Shown here piece by piece: positions 7,120 through 14,233 of a stretch of 14,506 bases of DNA (positions are counted from its first letter, which is position 1; each line of letters begins with the position of its first letter). The notes under the pieces are model-generated. The model ran no database searches and had not been told where the DNA came from. It saw nothing but the letters and a program-made list of their open reading frames with translations. The stretch spans positions 1 through 14,506 of the forward strand of contig CAYJFJ010000023.1 of the NCBI GenBank assembly GCA_964369845.1, read 5' to 3'. The position numbers and the translations under genes were made by a program. Source of the DNA: CAKOSP01 sp964369845. Its GTDB lineage: Bacteria; Bacillota_I; Bacilli_A; RF39; UBA660.

Positions 7120-8190
7120 TTATTTCCTACTTTCTAAATATTTTTTTATTAACTGTTTATTATTTTTTAACTTTTTACTAAGTATTTTATCTATAATATC
7201 ATCTTTTATGTAACCAAGCTCTTTTGAAGGTTCAATACCAAGAATATTCATAATTTCATCAGAACTAATCTGCAAAGGTTTAACATCGCTAATATCTAAA
7301 CTTTTATATATTTTATTTACATATTTCGTATCAAAACCCAAGATTGTTCCAGCTGCAATACTTAAATAAAGACCATACTTATACAAAATCTTTTCATCTA
7401 TTGTACCATATTCTATAATTTTTCGTATGCATTCTATGTTATTTAATTCATTTTTTGTAAAGTAAATGTTATTGCATTCAATTTGACTAAACATGACTAA
7501 TAAATCATTACTATGTTTAACTTCTCTATACTTAATTTCTAAAACATTTAAAACACCTAATTCATTCATTAAATCAATAGCTTTTTGATAATTAGAACTT
7601 AAAAACATTTTATTAAGTTCTAATCTAATTCGTTCTTTAGAAAGAGTCTTAATTAACGAAACATTAGATTTAATTTCTTCTTTAACATTAGCTGATATTT
7701 CAAAATCAAGCACAGTAGCAAATCTAACTGCTCTAAGCATTCTTAAAGGATCTTCAATGAATTTATCTCTTACATCACCAACGCTTGTAATAATGCCTTC
7801 ATTTATATCTTTTAGAGCATCATACATATCTACTATATTACCGTTTATATCCATACAAAGTGTATTTATTGTAAAATCTCTTCTTTTTAAATCATCATCT
7901 AAAGAGGAGATATACTCAATTTCATCAGGTTTTCTATTTGAATAACTAATTTCTTTGCGATAAGTAGTTATATCAAACTGCAAATTTCTAATATTAAAAC
8001 TAACACTTCCATAATTATCATTTTTACAACCGAAAATAATATGTAAATCTTTAGGTAAAGCATTAGTACATATGTCTATATCAAATGATTCTTTTTGTAA
8101 AACAAAATCCCTAACATATCCACCTACTATATAAGCTTCAAATCCTTGATCAATTATTTTTTTTAAAACTTTTTTAATATACTTATTCAT
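7120..8190 (-). CDS. cca: CCA-adding tRNA nucleotidyltransferase
   Basis: Adds or repairs the 3' CCA end of tRNAs (class II nucleotidyltransferase/poly(A) polymerase family). The 356-residue protein shows motif A with GGYVRD (23-28) and the catalytic carboxylates in FDIDICTNA (D37, D39), RRDFTIN (103-109, motif B) that senses ribose, and EDPLRMLRAVRFA (146-158, motif D/E) for base recognition. The C-terminal body and tail domains are more divergent and the whole is shorter than the roughly 400 residues of B. subtilis. Close family members specialise as CC- or A-adding enzymes or poly(A) polymerase; sequence alone by eye does not separate them, but a single copy in a reduced Bacilli genome would be CCA-adding. 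The gap to the upstream DUF368 gene is 9 bases; the nearest GGAG is about 15 bases ahead, so initiation is probably coupled. Confidence 0.9.
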   Translation of the reverse strand: MNKYIKKVLKKIIDQGFEAYIVGGYVRDFVLQKESFDIDICTNALPKDLHIIFGCKNDNYGSVSFNIRNLQFDITTYRKEISYSNRKPDEIEYISSLDDDLKRRDFTINTLCMDINGNIVDMYDALKDINEGIITSVGDVRDKFIEDPLRMLRAVRFATVLDFEISANVKEEIKSNVSLIKTLSKERIRLELNKMFLSSNYQKAIDLMNELGVLNVLEIKYREVKHSNDLLVMFSQIECNNIYFTKNELNNIECIRKIIEYGTIDEKILYKYGLYLSIAAGTILGFDTKYVNKIYKSLDISDVKPLQISSDEIMNILGIEPSKELGYIKDDIIDKILSKKLKNNKQLIKKYLESRK

Positions 8191-8199
8191 ATATCTAAT

Positions 8200-9039
8200 T
8201 TAATCTCCAAGTTTTAAAGAAATCATGAATCCTATTATAAAGAAAATGATAGATAATACAACTTGAAGAATAGTAAATTCAAATCCTGCGACAAATGATG
8301 TATAGAAAATGGAAATAACAGAGGCGAACACAAATCCTAAAATAGCAAAATATGTTTTGATTTTGAATTTTTCAATTAAAAACTCTATTAATTTAGCTAC
8401 CAAAATAATTCCAACACCTACTCCTAGTGCGAAAACACCCAAAATAAGACCATTACTAATAACATTTTCAAAACTAGTGAAAGCTTTAATAGTATTCATG
8501 ATTGGTTCATAATAACCAAGTAAAATTAACATAAAAGAGCCACTCAAACCAGGAACAACCATAGTTGCAGCAGCAACTAAACCAACAAAAAATAGTTTAA
8601 CATAGTCCAACATATTTAAGTTAACTAAACTAACTTCTGCAAGACCTCCATTATAAAATGTCATAAACATGATAAGTGAAAAAGTAATAAGTAATATTAT
8701 ATAATTACTAACTTTAGTTTTACCTTTAGAAACAGTTTTAGACAGCATTGGAATACCACCAATTATTAAACCTATAAAAAATAAAATTGTTACAAGTTTA
8801 TAATTATCTAAAGTATAAGTTACTAACCTACTAACTAAAAGTATAGATAAAAGGCCACCTAACCCAATCCAAAACAAAAATTTAGTATTTTTGACTATGT
8901 TGCTAAAAAAATGACTAATAGCATCTATTATTTCTTCAAATATACCAAGTGATATCATTAAAGTTCCACCACTTACTCCAGGAATAATATTAGCTATACC
9001 TATAAAAAAACCTTTTATCATTAACATTAACTTACTCAT
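8200..9039 (-). CDS. DUF368 membrane protein (polyprenyl-phosphate translocase family, PopT-like)
   Basis: A 279-residue polytopic membrane protein. It has two related halves, each with a helix-breaking glycine motif: IIPGVSGGTLMISLGIFEEII (PGVSGG at 20-25) and VVPGLSGSFMLILLGYYEPIM (PGLSGS at 163-168), the hallmark of DUF368. Members of this family have been shown to recycle undecaprenyl phosphate across the membrane (PopT), returning the lipid carrier for peptidoglycan and other surface polymers. That role fits a walled cell and is inferred here from family membership only. About eight to nine hydrophobic segments are visible. The start ATG has GAGGAG 5 bases upstream. It heads the DUF368-cca-dnaD-nth unit, driven by a promoter at 9071-9098. 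Confidence 0.88.
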   Translation of the reverse strand: MSKLMLMIKGFFIGIANIIPGVSGGTLMISLGIFEEIIDAISHFFSNIVKNTKFLFWIGLGGLLSILLVSRLVTYTLDNYKLVTILFFIGLIIGGIPMLSKTVSKGKTKVSNYIILLITFSLIMFMTFYNGGLAEVSLVNLNMLDYVKLFFVGLVAAATMVVPGLSGSFMLILLGYYEPIMNTIKAFTSFENVISNGLILGVFALGVGVGIILVAKLIEFLIEKFKIKTYFAILGFVFASVISIFYTSFVAGFEFTILQVVLSIIFFIIGFMISLKLGD

Positions 9040-9070
9040 ATCTACTCCTCATAATCAATTAATTTATACC

Positions 9071-9098
9071 ATTATAAGTATACTACAATTAAAAGCAA
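9071..9098 (-). promoter_or_regulatory. Promoter of the DUF368-cca-dnaD-nth operon
   Basis: -10 TATAAT (9071-9076) and -35-like TTGCTT (9093-9098) on the minus strand with a 16-base spacer, about 30 bases before the DUF368 start. Confidence 0.6.
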
Positions 9099-9103
9099 AA
9101 TAA

Positions 9104-9120
9104 AATAGATAATGTCTATA
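9104..9120 (-). terminator. Possible weak terminator after the UDG-like gene
   Basis: Stem ATAGA (9105-9109)/TCTAT (9115-9119) with a 5-base loop, followed on the minus strand by TTTTATTTT. The stem is only 5 bp and AT-rich, so read-through into the next operon is likely. Confidence 0.3.
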
Positions 9121-9123
9121 AAA

Positions 9124-9777
9124 TTAAGAATTCATTATCCATTTAATATCATCGATAGCTTTATCAATATTAAATCTACCATTACCTATTGGATAATAAA
9201 CAGGATAAAAATCATAATCTGTACCACCAATATTTTTCACAAATTTTTGCTTTCTAACAGAAGATACTGTTATCTTAGTATTTAATATAATTGAACTTAC
9301 TTGATTACCAAACATAATAACTTTTTTAGGTTTAACAATTTCGATTTCTTTTAATAATAAATCAAGATAATTCATAAAAATTTCATCTGGTAAACTTCTA
9401 GCATCACTTTGAGTACATTTTGCTAAATTAGTAAGAAAATATTTTTTTCTGATTACATTTTCATAAACTTTCTCAGCAAACTCATGTGTCCAATCTTTAC
9501 CTTTAATATTCCTAATTTCACTAAATATTTCTTCGTCGACTAAATCTAATTCATAAAAAAGCGACCAAATGTTTTTTGTTCCAATCCAAGGCGCTTTTAA
9601 TCCCTCCCAAGATTTAGAAGAAGCAATGTTTCTTTTAGTAGGATTCATAAAAATGAAAAAAACATTAGGATTATTTAAACAGCCACCATTCATTACAGAA
9701 TCCAAATTAGGATCACCATACATTTTTTGTAATTTAATATACTCTTTGTTAAGATCGTTGATGCTTAAATATTTCAT
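9124..9777 (-). CDS. Uracil-DNA glycosylase superfamily protein
   Basis: A 217-residue protein of the uracil-DNA-glycosylase superfamily fold. Visible landmarks: NVFFIFMNPTKRN (38-50), the motif-1 strand and G/M-N-P-T loop; TNLAKC (116-121), a substrate-pocket Asn; KKVIMFGNQVSS (151-162), the central strand; and YYPIGNGRFN (194-203) where the usual H-P-S motif 2 would be. The absence of a clear H-P-S makes the exact glycosylase class and activity uncertain; it may act on other damaged bases or be non-catalytic. Start choice: an in-frame ATG exists 5 codons upstream (9792), but ATG at 9775-9777 overlaps the TGA of the zinc-ribbon gene as ATGA, a standard translational-coupling junction. It has no separate ribosome site beyond a weak GGAA. 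Confidence 0.75.
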   Translation of the reverse strand: MKYLSINDLNKEYIKLQKMYGDPNLDSVMNGGCLNNPNVFFIFMNPTKRNIASSKSWEGLKAPWIGTKNIWSLFYELDLVDEEIFSEIRNIKGKDWTHEFAEKVYENVIRKKYFLTNLAKCTQSDARSLPDEIFMNYLDLLLKEIEIVKPKKVIMFGNQVSSIILNTKITVSSVRKQKFVKNIGGTDYDFYPVYYPIGNGRFNIDKAIDDIKWIMNS

Positions 9778-10139
9778 TGTTCTTTTCCACAAACTTTACA
9801 GAACTTTGAATCAACATCAATTAATTTTCCGCAGTATTTACAGTAAACAGATTCTTCTAAAAGTCCTTCTCTAACAGCTCTAGCAGTAACCTTTACACTT
9901 TCTTTTTTAATTCTAGCATTTCTATTAGAAATGTCAGTTAACTTTTCTTCATTAGCTTTAGTTACACTATCTAAAACATTAATAGAATTATTCATAGCAT
10001 TAGCCATAACATTATTATCCATATTTGGATTTTTTCCAAATACATCATTTTGGAATTTAATAACTCTAATTATATTAATTAAGAAAAATATGAAAAACAG
10101 TACAAAAAATCCAACGATTACATAAAATATTACACTCAT
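9774..10139 (-). CDS. Membrane-anchored zinc-ribbon protein
   Basis: A 121-residue protein I cannot assign a function. One N-terminal hydrophobic helix (about 3-25) anchors it in the membrane with the rest in the cytoplasm; a polar, partly helical middle follows (Asn-rich 37-55, Lys/Arg-rich 65-90); the C-terminus is a compact zinc ribbon with two C-x2-C knuckles (C100/C103 and C114/C117). Zinc ribbons of this type commonly mediate protein or nucleic-acid contacts. ATG is preceded by AGGAG at a good distance. It is the first gene of a two-gene unit with the UDG-like gene, joined by a 4-base ATGA overlap, suggesting a shared function, perhaps in DNA repair at the membrane; that is speculation. 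Confidence 0.75.
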   Translation of the reverse strand: MSVIFYVIVGFFVLFFIFFLINIIRVIKFQNDVFGKNPNMDNNVMANAMNNSINVLDSVTKANEEKLTDISNRNARIKKESVKVTARAVREGLLEESVYCKYCGKLIDVDSKFCKVCGKEQ

Positions 10140-10162
10140 AATTTTTACTCCTTATATAAAGT

Positions 10163-10191
10163 ATTATACAGTATTATTATTTTTAGTTCAA
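10163..10191 (-). promoter_or_regulatory. Sigma-A promoter of the zinc-ribbon/UDG operon
   Basis: -35 TTGAAC (10186-10191), 17-base spacer, -10 TATAAT (10163-10168) on the minus strand, about 25 bases before the zinc-ribbon gene. Confidence 0.8.
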
Positions 10192-10200
10192 TATTTAAAC

Positions 10201-10234
10201 AAAAAAACAAACCATTAATATAGTTTGCTTGTTT
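10201..10234 (-). terminator. Terminator-like hairpin downstream of the decayed tRNA end
   Basis: On the minus strand, AAACAAGCAAAC (10234-10223 with one mismatch and a G-T pair) faces GTTTGTTTTTTT (10212-10201), separated by a 10-base loop and merging into T7. It lies directly after the tRNA-like remnant, in the same arrangement as the terminator at 14234-14260. Confidence 0.5.
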
Positions 10235-10244
10235 TCTTTAAAGA

Positions 10245-10268
10245 GCAAAGATATGACCTAAACCCACA
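10245..10268 (-). pseudogene. Decayed copy of a tRNA 3' end (older attachment-site scar?)
   Basis: This 24-base segment matches the tRNA 3' end at 14277-14301 in 20 positions with one gap (shared GCAA, AGAT, GAC and AACCCACA blocks). The T-stem pairing is broken and the CCA is lost, so it is not functional. Position beside the 83-base repeat, as in the other copy, makes chance less likely, but the match is short. Confidence 0.45.
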
Positions 10269-10270
10269 TA

Positions 10271-10353
10271 AAACAAATTCTATTAGTGATTCATAAGTAA
10301 GTTATCCCACTTAATTCTTCGCTAAATTTATAATTTTATAATAAGGTGGGATT
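10271..10353. repeat. 83-base structured repeat, copy 1
   Basis: Matches 14421-14503 at 75 of 83 positions without gaps (constant offset 4150). It folds into a stem ATCCCACTT (10304-10312)/AGGTGGGAT (10344-10352) with one T-G pair. That substitution keeps pairing in a plus-strand RNA but would be an A-C mismatch in a minus-strand RNA. Confidence 0.85.
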
Positions 10354-10407
10354 ATTTTCCCCACCTAAATTTACAAGAACCCTTATTTTTCCCATAAAAA
10401 TTGGTTC
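10344..10407. other. Two hairpins between the repeat and the metallophosphoesterase gene
   Basis: AGGTGGG (10344-10350) can pair alternatively with CCCACCT (10360-10366), competing with the hairpin of the 83-base repeat. A second hairpin has GAACC (10377-10381)/GGTTC (10403-10407) around ATTTTT (10385-10390)/AAAAAT (10396-10401). Neither is followed by a clear T-run on the minus strand, so they are not standard terminators. The remaining bases up to 10429 show nothing further. Confidence 0.5.
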
Positions 10408-10429
10408 CCAAGTTCAGGACATTTGGAAA

Positions 10430-11260
10430 TTAAAATTTATCCATATCTATTCCTTTTGAATTATAATATTTTCTTATATTTTCTAGATCACGGTATATTC
10501 CCCTATTGAGTTCATTGTAATATGCCTCGTACTCTATATTTTCTTTATTACTTTCAAGTTCTTTTTTTATATCATATGGTACTTTAATAAACTGAAATGA
10601 AATAGTACTTATTTTTTTAGAACTTTCACCCTCAATTATTAAATAATGTGCTTGTGTTAACAATTCAACATTAGAATCTTTAAAATCGTTTCTAATTAAT
10701 TCAATAGGATTCCCAACACTTCCTGTATTTATGATAGTTTTATTATACAATTTATCCATATATTGTTTATGTATATGACCATAAACAATAATATCTGCTA
10801 CTTTATCAGATATTGTATTATTAGTTGATAAAAACTGATTATATTTTAAATTAAAATCATCAAAATTCATTACTATTTCGTCATCTTTATTAGGTCCAGC
10901 ATGAAAAAATCTTATTAAATTTCCACTTATGTATTCTTCATGTGAATATGGTAAATTTTGAATATATTTTTTATTTTCATCTGATATTAATGATTTATTC
11001 CATTTAATTCGTTTTATTTCCATTTCTTTTTCTATTTTAGAATAATCATAATCACTTGTAAAAAATCTATCAACATTTCCTTTAAGCACTACATCACATT
11101 TTTCTTTAACTAAATTAATGCAGTTATTTGAATTAATACCTTTTCCTATAATATCACCAATACATATTATTTTATCTACTTTTTTACTTTCAATATCTTT
11201 CATTACAGAAATTAAAGCTTCATAATTTGAATGTATATCGGAAATTACTGCTATCTTCAT
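10430..11260 (-). CDS. Metallophosphoesterase (calcineurin-like, YfcE/MJ0936-type)
   Basis: A 276-residue two-metal phosphoesterase. The metal ligands appear in order: DIHSN (D8, H10), GDIIGKG (D36), GNVDR (N62, D64), FFHAGP (H120) and GHIHKQ (H162, H164), a complete set for the calcineurin-like fold. The core ends near residue 195 with the NTGSVGNP signature of YfcE/MJ0936-type phosphodiesterases; about 80 extra C-terminal residues, rich in Lys, Glu and Tyr, are not part of the core. Substrate unknown; nucleotides or phosphodiesters are usual. Start choice: an in-frame ATG lies 18 codons upstream (11314), but ATG at 11258-11260 has AGGAG 7 bases ahead and begins exactly at the conserved MKIAVISDIH. 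It lies 60 bases after the KilA-N gene on the same strand, with no terminator between, so the pair is probably one transcript. Confidence 0.88.
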   Translation of the reverse strand: MKIAVISDIHSNYEALISVMKDIESKKVDKIICIGDIIGKGINSNNCINLVKEKCDVVLKGNVDRFFTSDYDYSKIEKEMEIKRIKWNKSLISDENKKYIQNLPYSHEEYISGNLIRFFHAGPNKDDEIVMNFDDFNLKYNQFLSTNNTISDKVADIIVYGHIHKQYMDKLYNKTIINTGSVGNPIELIRNDFKDSNVELLTQAHYLIIEGESSKKISTISFQFIKVPYDIKKELESNKENIEYEAYYNELNRGIYRDLENIRKYYNSKGIDMDKF

Positions 11261-11320
11261 TAGTTTCTCCTGTTCTTTAACAAACACATTTGTTATTAGC
11301 TCTGCCAATTGCATAGTCTG

Positions 11321-12193
11321 TTACTCTATTGACTTTTCTTTTTTTATATGATTATTTTCTATGTTATTTATTTTCTCTATATTATTATCATTTTTTAAAA
11401 TATTATATTGTTTTATAGCAATTTGATTTAATCTACCTATTCTATGCTTTTGATTTAGATTTTGTTCAATCATATCGGCGTTTATCACTTCTAAATTTGA
11501 TAAAATAATTAATTGAATTATATCTGCATAATCTCTCATATTACCTTTTTTATTTGGATTTAATAATTGCCACTGTTTTGCTGTCATACCAAATAACGCT
11601 ACATTTAATAAATCTGCTTCCTCCTGGTATATAAACTTTTTTTGTTTTTCACTTATTACTGGAATTATATTTTCTTTTATAGAATCAGTGTGAACTCTAT
11701 AATTAGTTTTTGTTAAACTTCTTCTAACTGACCACTCAATTTTATTTTGATATGATTCACTACTTTTTAACCTTTGAAATTCTTTTATTAAATAAAGTTT
11801 AAACTTTGGGTCTAACCAAGAAGCAAACTCTAACGCTATATCGCTATGTGCAAATGTACCTATACTATATTTTCCACTGCTAGGTATAATGCCTACTCCA
11901 TTAAATTCTTTTTTCCATCTTGTAGGAGTCATTGTAAATCTATTAAATCCTATTTCTGAGTTTTTAATTACGTGTAATTGCGCGTAATTAAAAACTGGAT
12001 TATTTAATTCTTCCCACAAACTATAAAACTCAAAAGAATTTCTATTAGACATCCAGTTTCTTATAATGTCTGATGCCGTATTTGGATTAAAATAACTCGC
12101 TAAATCTGTTAATGATATATAATCCTCATTTTTAACCCTTAAAATTCTTATATTTGATTCTTTAATATTTAAAACTGCTGTAATTTTATTCAT
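11321..12193 (-). CDS. KilA-N domain protein
   Basis: A 290-residue protein with a KilA-N domain at about 22-142 (EDYISLTDLASYFN, then IIRNWMSNRNSFEFYSLWE, GKYSIGTFAHSDIALEFASWL and PKFKLYLIKEFQRLK). KilA-N is a DNA-binding module of phages, large DNA viruses and their bacterial relatives, often in antirepressors or regulators. The C-terminal half (150-265) is helical, with a segment around NVALFGMTAKQWQLLNPNKKGNMRDYA that is also seen in stand-alone bacterial KilA-N proteins; the last 25 residues are Asn/Glu/Lys-rich. ATG has AAAGGA about 9 bases ahead, and a promoter sits at 12223-12252. It may regulate its neighbours or the element; alternatively it is a phage-defence or moron gene. The role is not determinable from sequence. 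Confidence 0.8.
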   Translation of the reverse strand: MNKITAVLNIKESNIRILRVKNEDYISLTDLASYFNPNTASDIIRNWMSNRNSFEFYSLWEELNNPVFNYAQLHVIKNSEIGFNRFTMTPTRWKKEFNGVGIIPSSGKYSIGTFAHSDIALEFASWLDPKFKLYLIKEFQRLKSSESYQNKIEWSVRRSLTKTNYRVHTDSIKENIIPVISEKQKKFIYQEEADLLNVALFGMTAKQWQLLNPNKKGNMRDYADIIQLIILSNLEVINADMIEQNLNQKHRIGRLNQIAIKQYNILKNDNNIEKINNIENNHIKKEKSIE

Positions 12194-12222
12194 AGGTTAT
12201 AATCCTTTCTTAATTATTTTTT

Positions 12223-12252
12223 ATTATAACATACAAAATAAATTTTTCACAA
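12223..12252 (-). promoter_or_regulatory. Promoter of the KilA-N/metallophosphoesterase unit
   Basis: Extended -10 TGTTATAAT (-10 hexamer 12223-12228) with -35 TTGTGA (12247-12252) at 18 bases on the minus strand. The -35 touches the T-run of the terminator for the upstream MFS gene. Confidence 0.7.
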
Positions 12253-12278
12253 AAAAACGAACCTTTTAAAAAGGTTCG
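12251..12278 (-). terminator. Rho-independent terminator of the HAD-MFS unit
   Basis: Strong stem CGAACCTTTT/AAAAGGTTCG (12258-12278, 10 bp, minimal loop) followed on the minus strand by T7 (12257-12251). It lies about 90 bases after the MFS stop and just before the KilA-N promoter, so the cargo is two transcripts. Confidence 0.85.
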
Positions 12279-12369
12279 ACTACTTTCTCTATGGTGCCTT
12301 TATGGTAGCTATATGCGAAATTTCTTTTTATGAATATACTGGAAAATATTATCTTTTAACTTAGGGGTT

Positions 12370-13566
12370 TTATATATTCTTTGCAGTTTCTATTTCTTTT
12401 AATCTTATTTGTATGCTTGATATTATTATTGTTCTTATTACTAAAAACGCACTAAATATTATTAATAGAAAACTTAGTGAGTTAATGTCGTTAGTGATAC
12501 ATAATATAAATATTATAATAATCAATGCTGCTCCTCTTCCAATATTTAATATTGCTTCTTGATGCCATAAATAAGCTGTTGTATGTTTTTTTGAACATAC
12601 CTTATCCAATGCTTCAAATGTTAATTTATTCCCTTCTATATTTGTTAAAGTATCTGAGATATCCAATAAGATTTTGTATACAATAATTAATATTATACTA
12701 TATATATATCCCACTGGTATTGTTATAATTAATGTCGAACAAGTTATAAATAAAACTATTTTTTTATAATTTTTATCATTTAATTTGTATTGCGAAACTA
12801 ATGCTATAACTATACAAATAACCGCTGAAAAACTAGCTAACCCGCCTATAATCAATTCATCAGAAAGCTTATTATAAATTAATATTGTTACTAATAGTTG
12901 TGCTACTCCACCATTTGTCATACCATCTGCAAAATATTGAAAAGTTATTTTATTAAATAATGATTTATCTTTTATATTTTTTATGAATAGAGGATAACTA
13001 AACTTAGACATTTTAACATCTATATATTTGAATCTAAAAGATAACACTAATGAAATTATTGATATAAATAACAATATAGTAAATATATAAATATAATTAT
13101 ATGACTTTATAATTCCCCCAAATAATATTGGGAAAATAATATTTGAAGTATTACACAAAACGCTATCGTACATAAAAAATTTTTTATATAAACTTTTATC
13201 TCTTATATTTGATATTAAAATTTCATATGTTGTCCAATATAGGCATTGACTTAACGCATATATTAAGGCAAATGCATATATGTATGTTACTATATTTTCT
13301 CTAAATATCAATAATATTAATGAAATACATAAATTTGTAATTATAGAAAATCTATAAATTTTCAAAATATTATTGCTATTTATGACTTTGCTAATTATAT
13401 ATCTCCAAAGTATATGGCTTATATAGTAAATTAAATAATATAATGCAACTATACTAAAAGAACCTTGTGTAATATTAAAAAAATATATCCCTAAAAATGT
13501 ATGACTAAAAATATTGATTATTTCTTTAGTAGAATGAATAGTTAATAGATTTTTAATGTTTATCAC
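12370..13566 (-). CDS. Major facilitator superfamily transporter
   Basis: A 398-residue integral membrane protein with about 11-12 hydrophobic helices and a central cytoplasmic loop (about 178-200, KYIDVKMSKFSYPLFIKNIK), the usual MFS two-bundle layout. Polar or charged residues within the helices are few; there is no obvious drug-antiporter motif, and the substrate cannot be named. A conserved-looking patch is DISDTLTNIEGNKLTFEAL near the last third, then an HTTAYLWHQEAILNIGR segment. The start is GTG (13564-13566) with AGGTGA 5 bases upstream. It follows the HAD hydrolase by 21 bases and shares its promoter, suggesting that the pair handles one compound, for example export or uptake of a phosphorylated or dephosphorylated small molecule; that link is inference. 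It is extremely rich in Ile and Asn/AT-rich codons. Confidence 0.8.
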   Translation of the reverse strand: MINIKNLLTIHSTKEIINIFSHTFLGIYFFNITQGSFSIVALYYLIYYISHILWRYIISKVINSNNILKIYRFSIITNLCISLILLIFRENIVTYIYAFALIYALSQCLYWTTYEILISNIRDKSLYKKFFMYDSVLCNTSNIIFPILFGGIIKSYNYIYIFTILLFISIISLVLSFRFKYIDVKMSKFSYPLFIKNIKDKSLFNKITFQYFADGMTNGGVAQLLVTILIYNKLSDELIIGGLASFSAVICIVIALVSQYKLNDKNYKKIVLFITCSTLIITIPVGYIYSIILIIVYKILLDISDTLTNIEGNKLTFEALDKVCSKKHTTAYLWHQEAILNIGRGAALIIIIFILCITNDINSLSFLLIIFSAFLVIRTIIISSIQIRLKEIETAKNI

Positions 13567-13587
13567 TTAAATCACCTATCTTATATA

Positions 13588-14058
13588 TTATTCGGTAAAA
13601 GAACTTGGATGATATGCAATTATTCCAATTTCTTCTGCTTTTCTTAATACATCTATTCTATCATCCACAAAAACACATTCACTTATATTAACATTAAAAT
13701 GTTTACAATACTCTAATATAACATCTGTTTTTAATAATGTTGAATGAATAAAATATATATTAGACTTCTTAATATTAGGATAATTTATTTCTAACCATTT
13801 ATATTTTTGTTCTAATTCTTTATTTGTTGTTAATGCCCCTAATACAAGTGTTTTATCAGTATCTAAATTTTCTATAATTTTTTGCATTGTTTTTAACGGT
13901 CTAGCTTCATAAAACAAATTACCAAATAAATAGTCATTAAGCGATTGACAACCCAATTCAGGACATTTACCTTCATATAATTTATCGTTATATCTATACT
14001 CTGATAATGTACCATCTATATCAAAAAATACATATTTATTCTTTAATTTTTCCAGCAT
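13588..14058 (-). CDS. HAD-superfamily hydrolase
   Basis: A 156-residue haloacid-dehalogenase-type phosphatase. Motif I is FFDIDGT with nucleophile D13 and acid/base D15; motif II is a Thr in GALTTN (77-78); motif III is K110 in LLKTD; motif IV is FVDDR with D132 and D133 holding Mg2+. All catalytic positions are present. The stretch 22-58 between motifs I and II, holding two Cys (C32, C37), replaces a large cap, so the active site is probably open, as in phosphatases acting on larger or protein-bound substrates. ATG has an exceptionally strong AAGGAGGAAG site and a good promoter (14087-14115). It is the first gene of the HAD-MFS unit. Substrate unknown; sugar or nucleotide phosphates are possible. 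Confidence 0.85.
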   Translation of the reverse strand: MLEKLKNKYVFFDIDGTLSEYRYNDKLYEGKCPELGCQSLNDYLFGNLFYEARPLKTMQKIIENLDTDKTLVLGALTTNKELEQKYKWLEINYPNIKKSNIYFIHSTLLKTDVILEYCKHFNVNISECVFVDDRIDVLRKAEEIGIIAYHPSSFTE

Positions 14059-14086
14059 ATTTCTTCCTCCTTATTACTATATAAAT

Positions 14087-14115
14087 ATTATATAATAATA
14101 TATTGCTTAATTCAA
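14087..14115 (-). promoter_or_regulatory. Sigma-A promoter of the HAD-MFS unit
   Basis: -35 TTGAAT (14110-14115), 17-base spacer, -10 TATAAT (14087-14092) on the minus strand; the ribosome site follows closely. Confidence 0.8.
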
Positions 14116-14179
14116 TACTTGCATTTTCAATCATACTTTCCAGTAAGTTTTTACATCGACAAAACTACTAACCCCCTAT

Positions 14180-14205
14180 GACTTTTGACAAGTATATCAA
14201 AAGTC
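14180..14205. repeat. Perfect inverted repeat, operator-like
   Basis: GACTTTTGA (14180-14188) and TCAAAAGTC (14197-14205), 9 bp perfect with an 8-base spacer, about 65 bases upstream of the HAD-MFS promoter. No T-run follows on either strand, so it is more likely a protein-binding site or recombination site than a terminator. A 7-bp GTGGCTT (14207-14213)/AAGCCAC (14238-14244) repeat lies beside it. Confidence 0.6.
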
Positions 14206-14233
14206 GGTGGCTTAAGTATATATTTCAGATCAC

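Noticed and set aside
10407..10424. Short match between 10407-10424 and the HAD gene at about 13952-13967 (both translate as KCPELG on the minus strand)
   Set aside because: About 16 bases with one indel, one copy in a conserved-looking coding region and one in a 16-codon frame without a start; most likely coincidence, though a gene remnant cannot be excluded.
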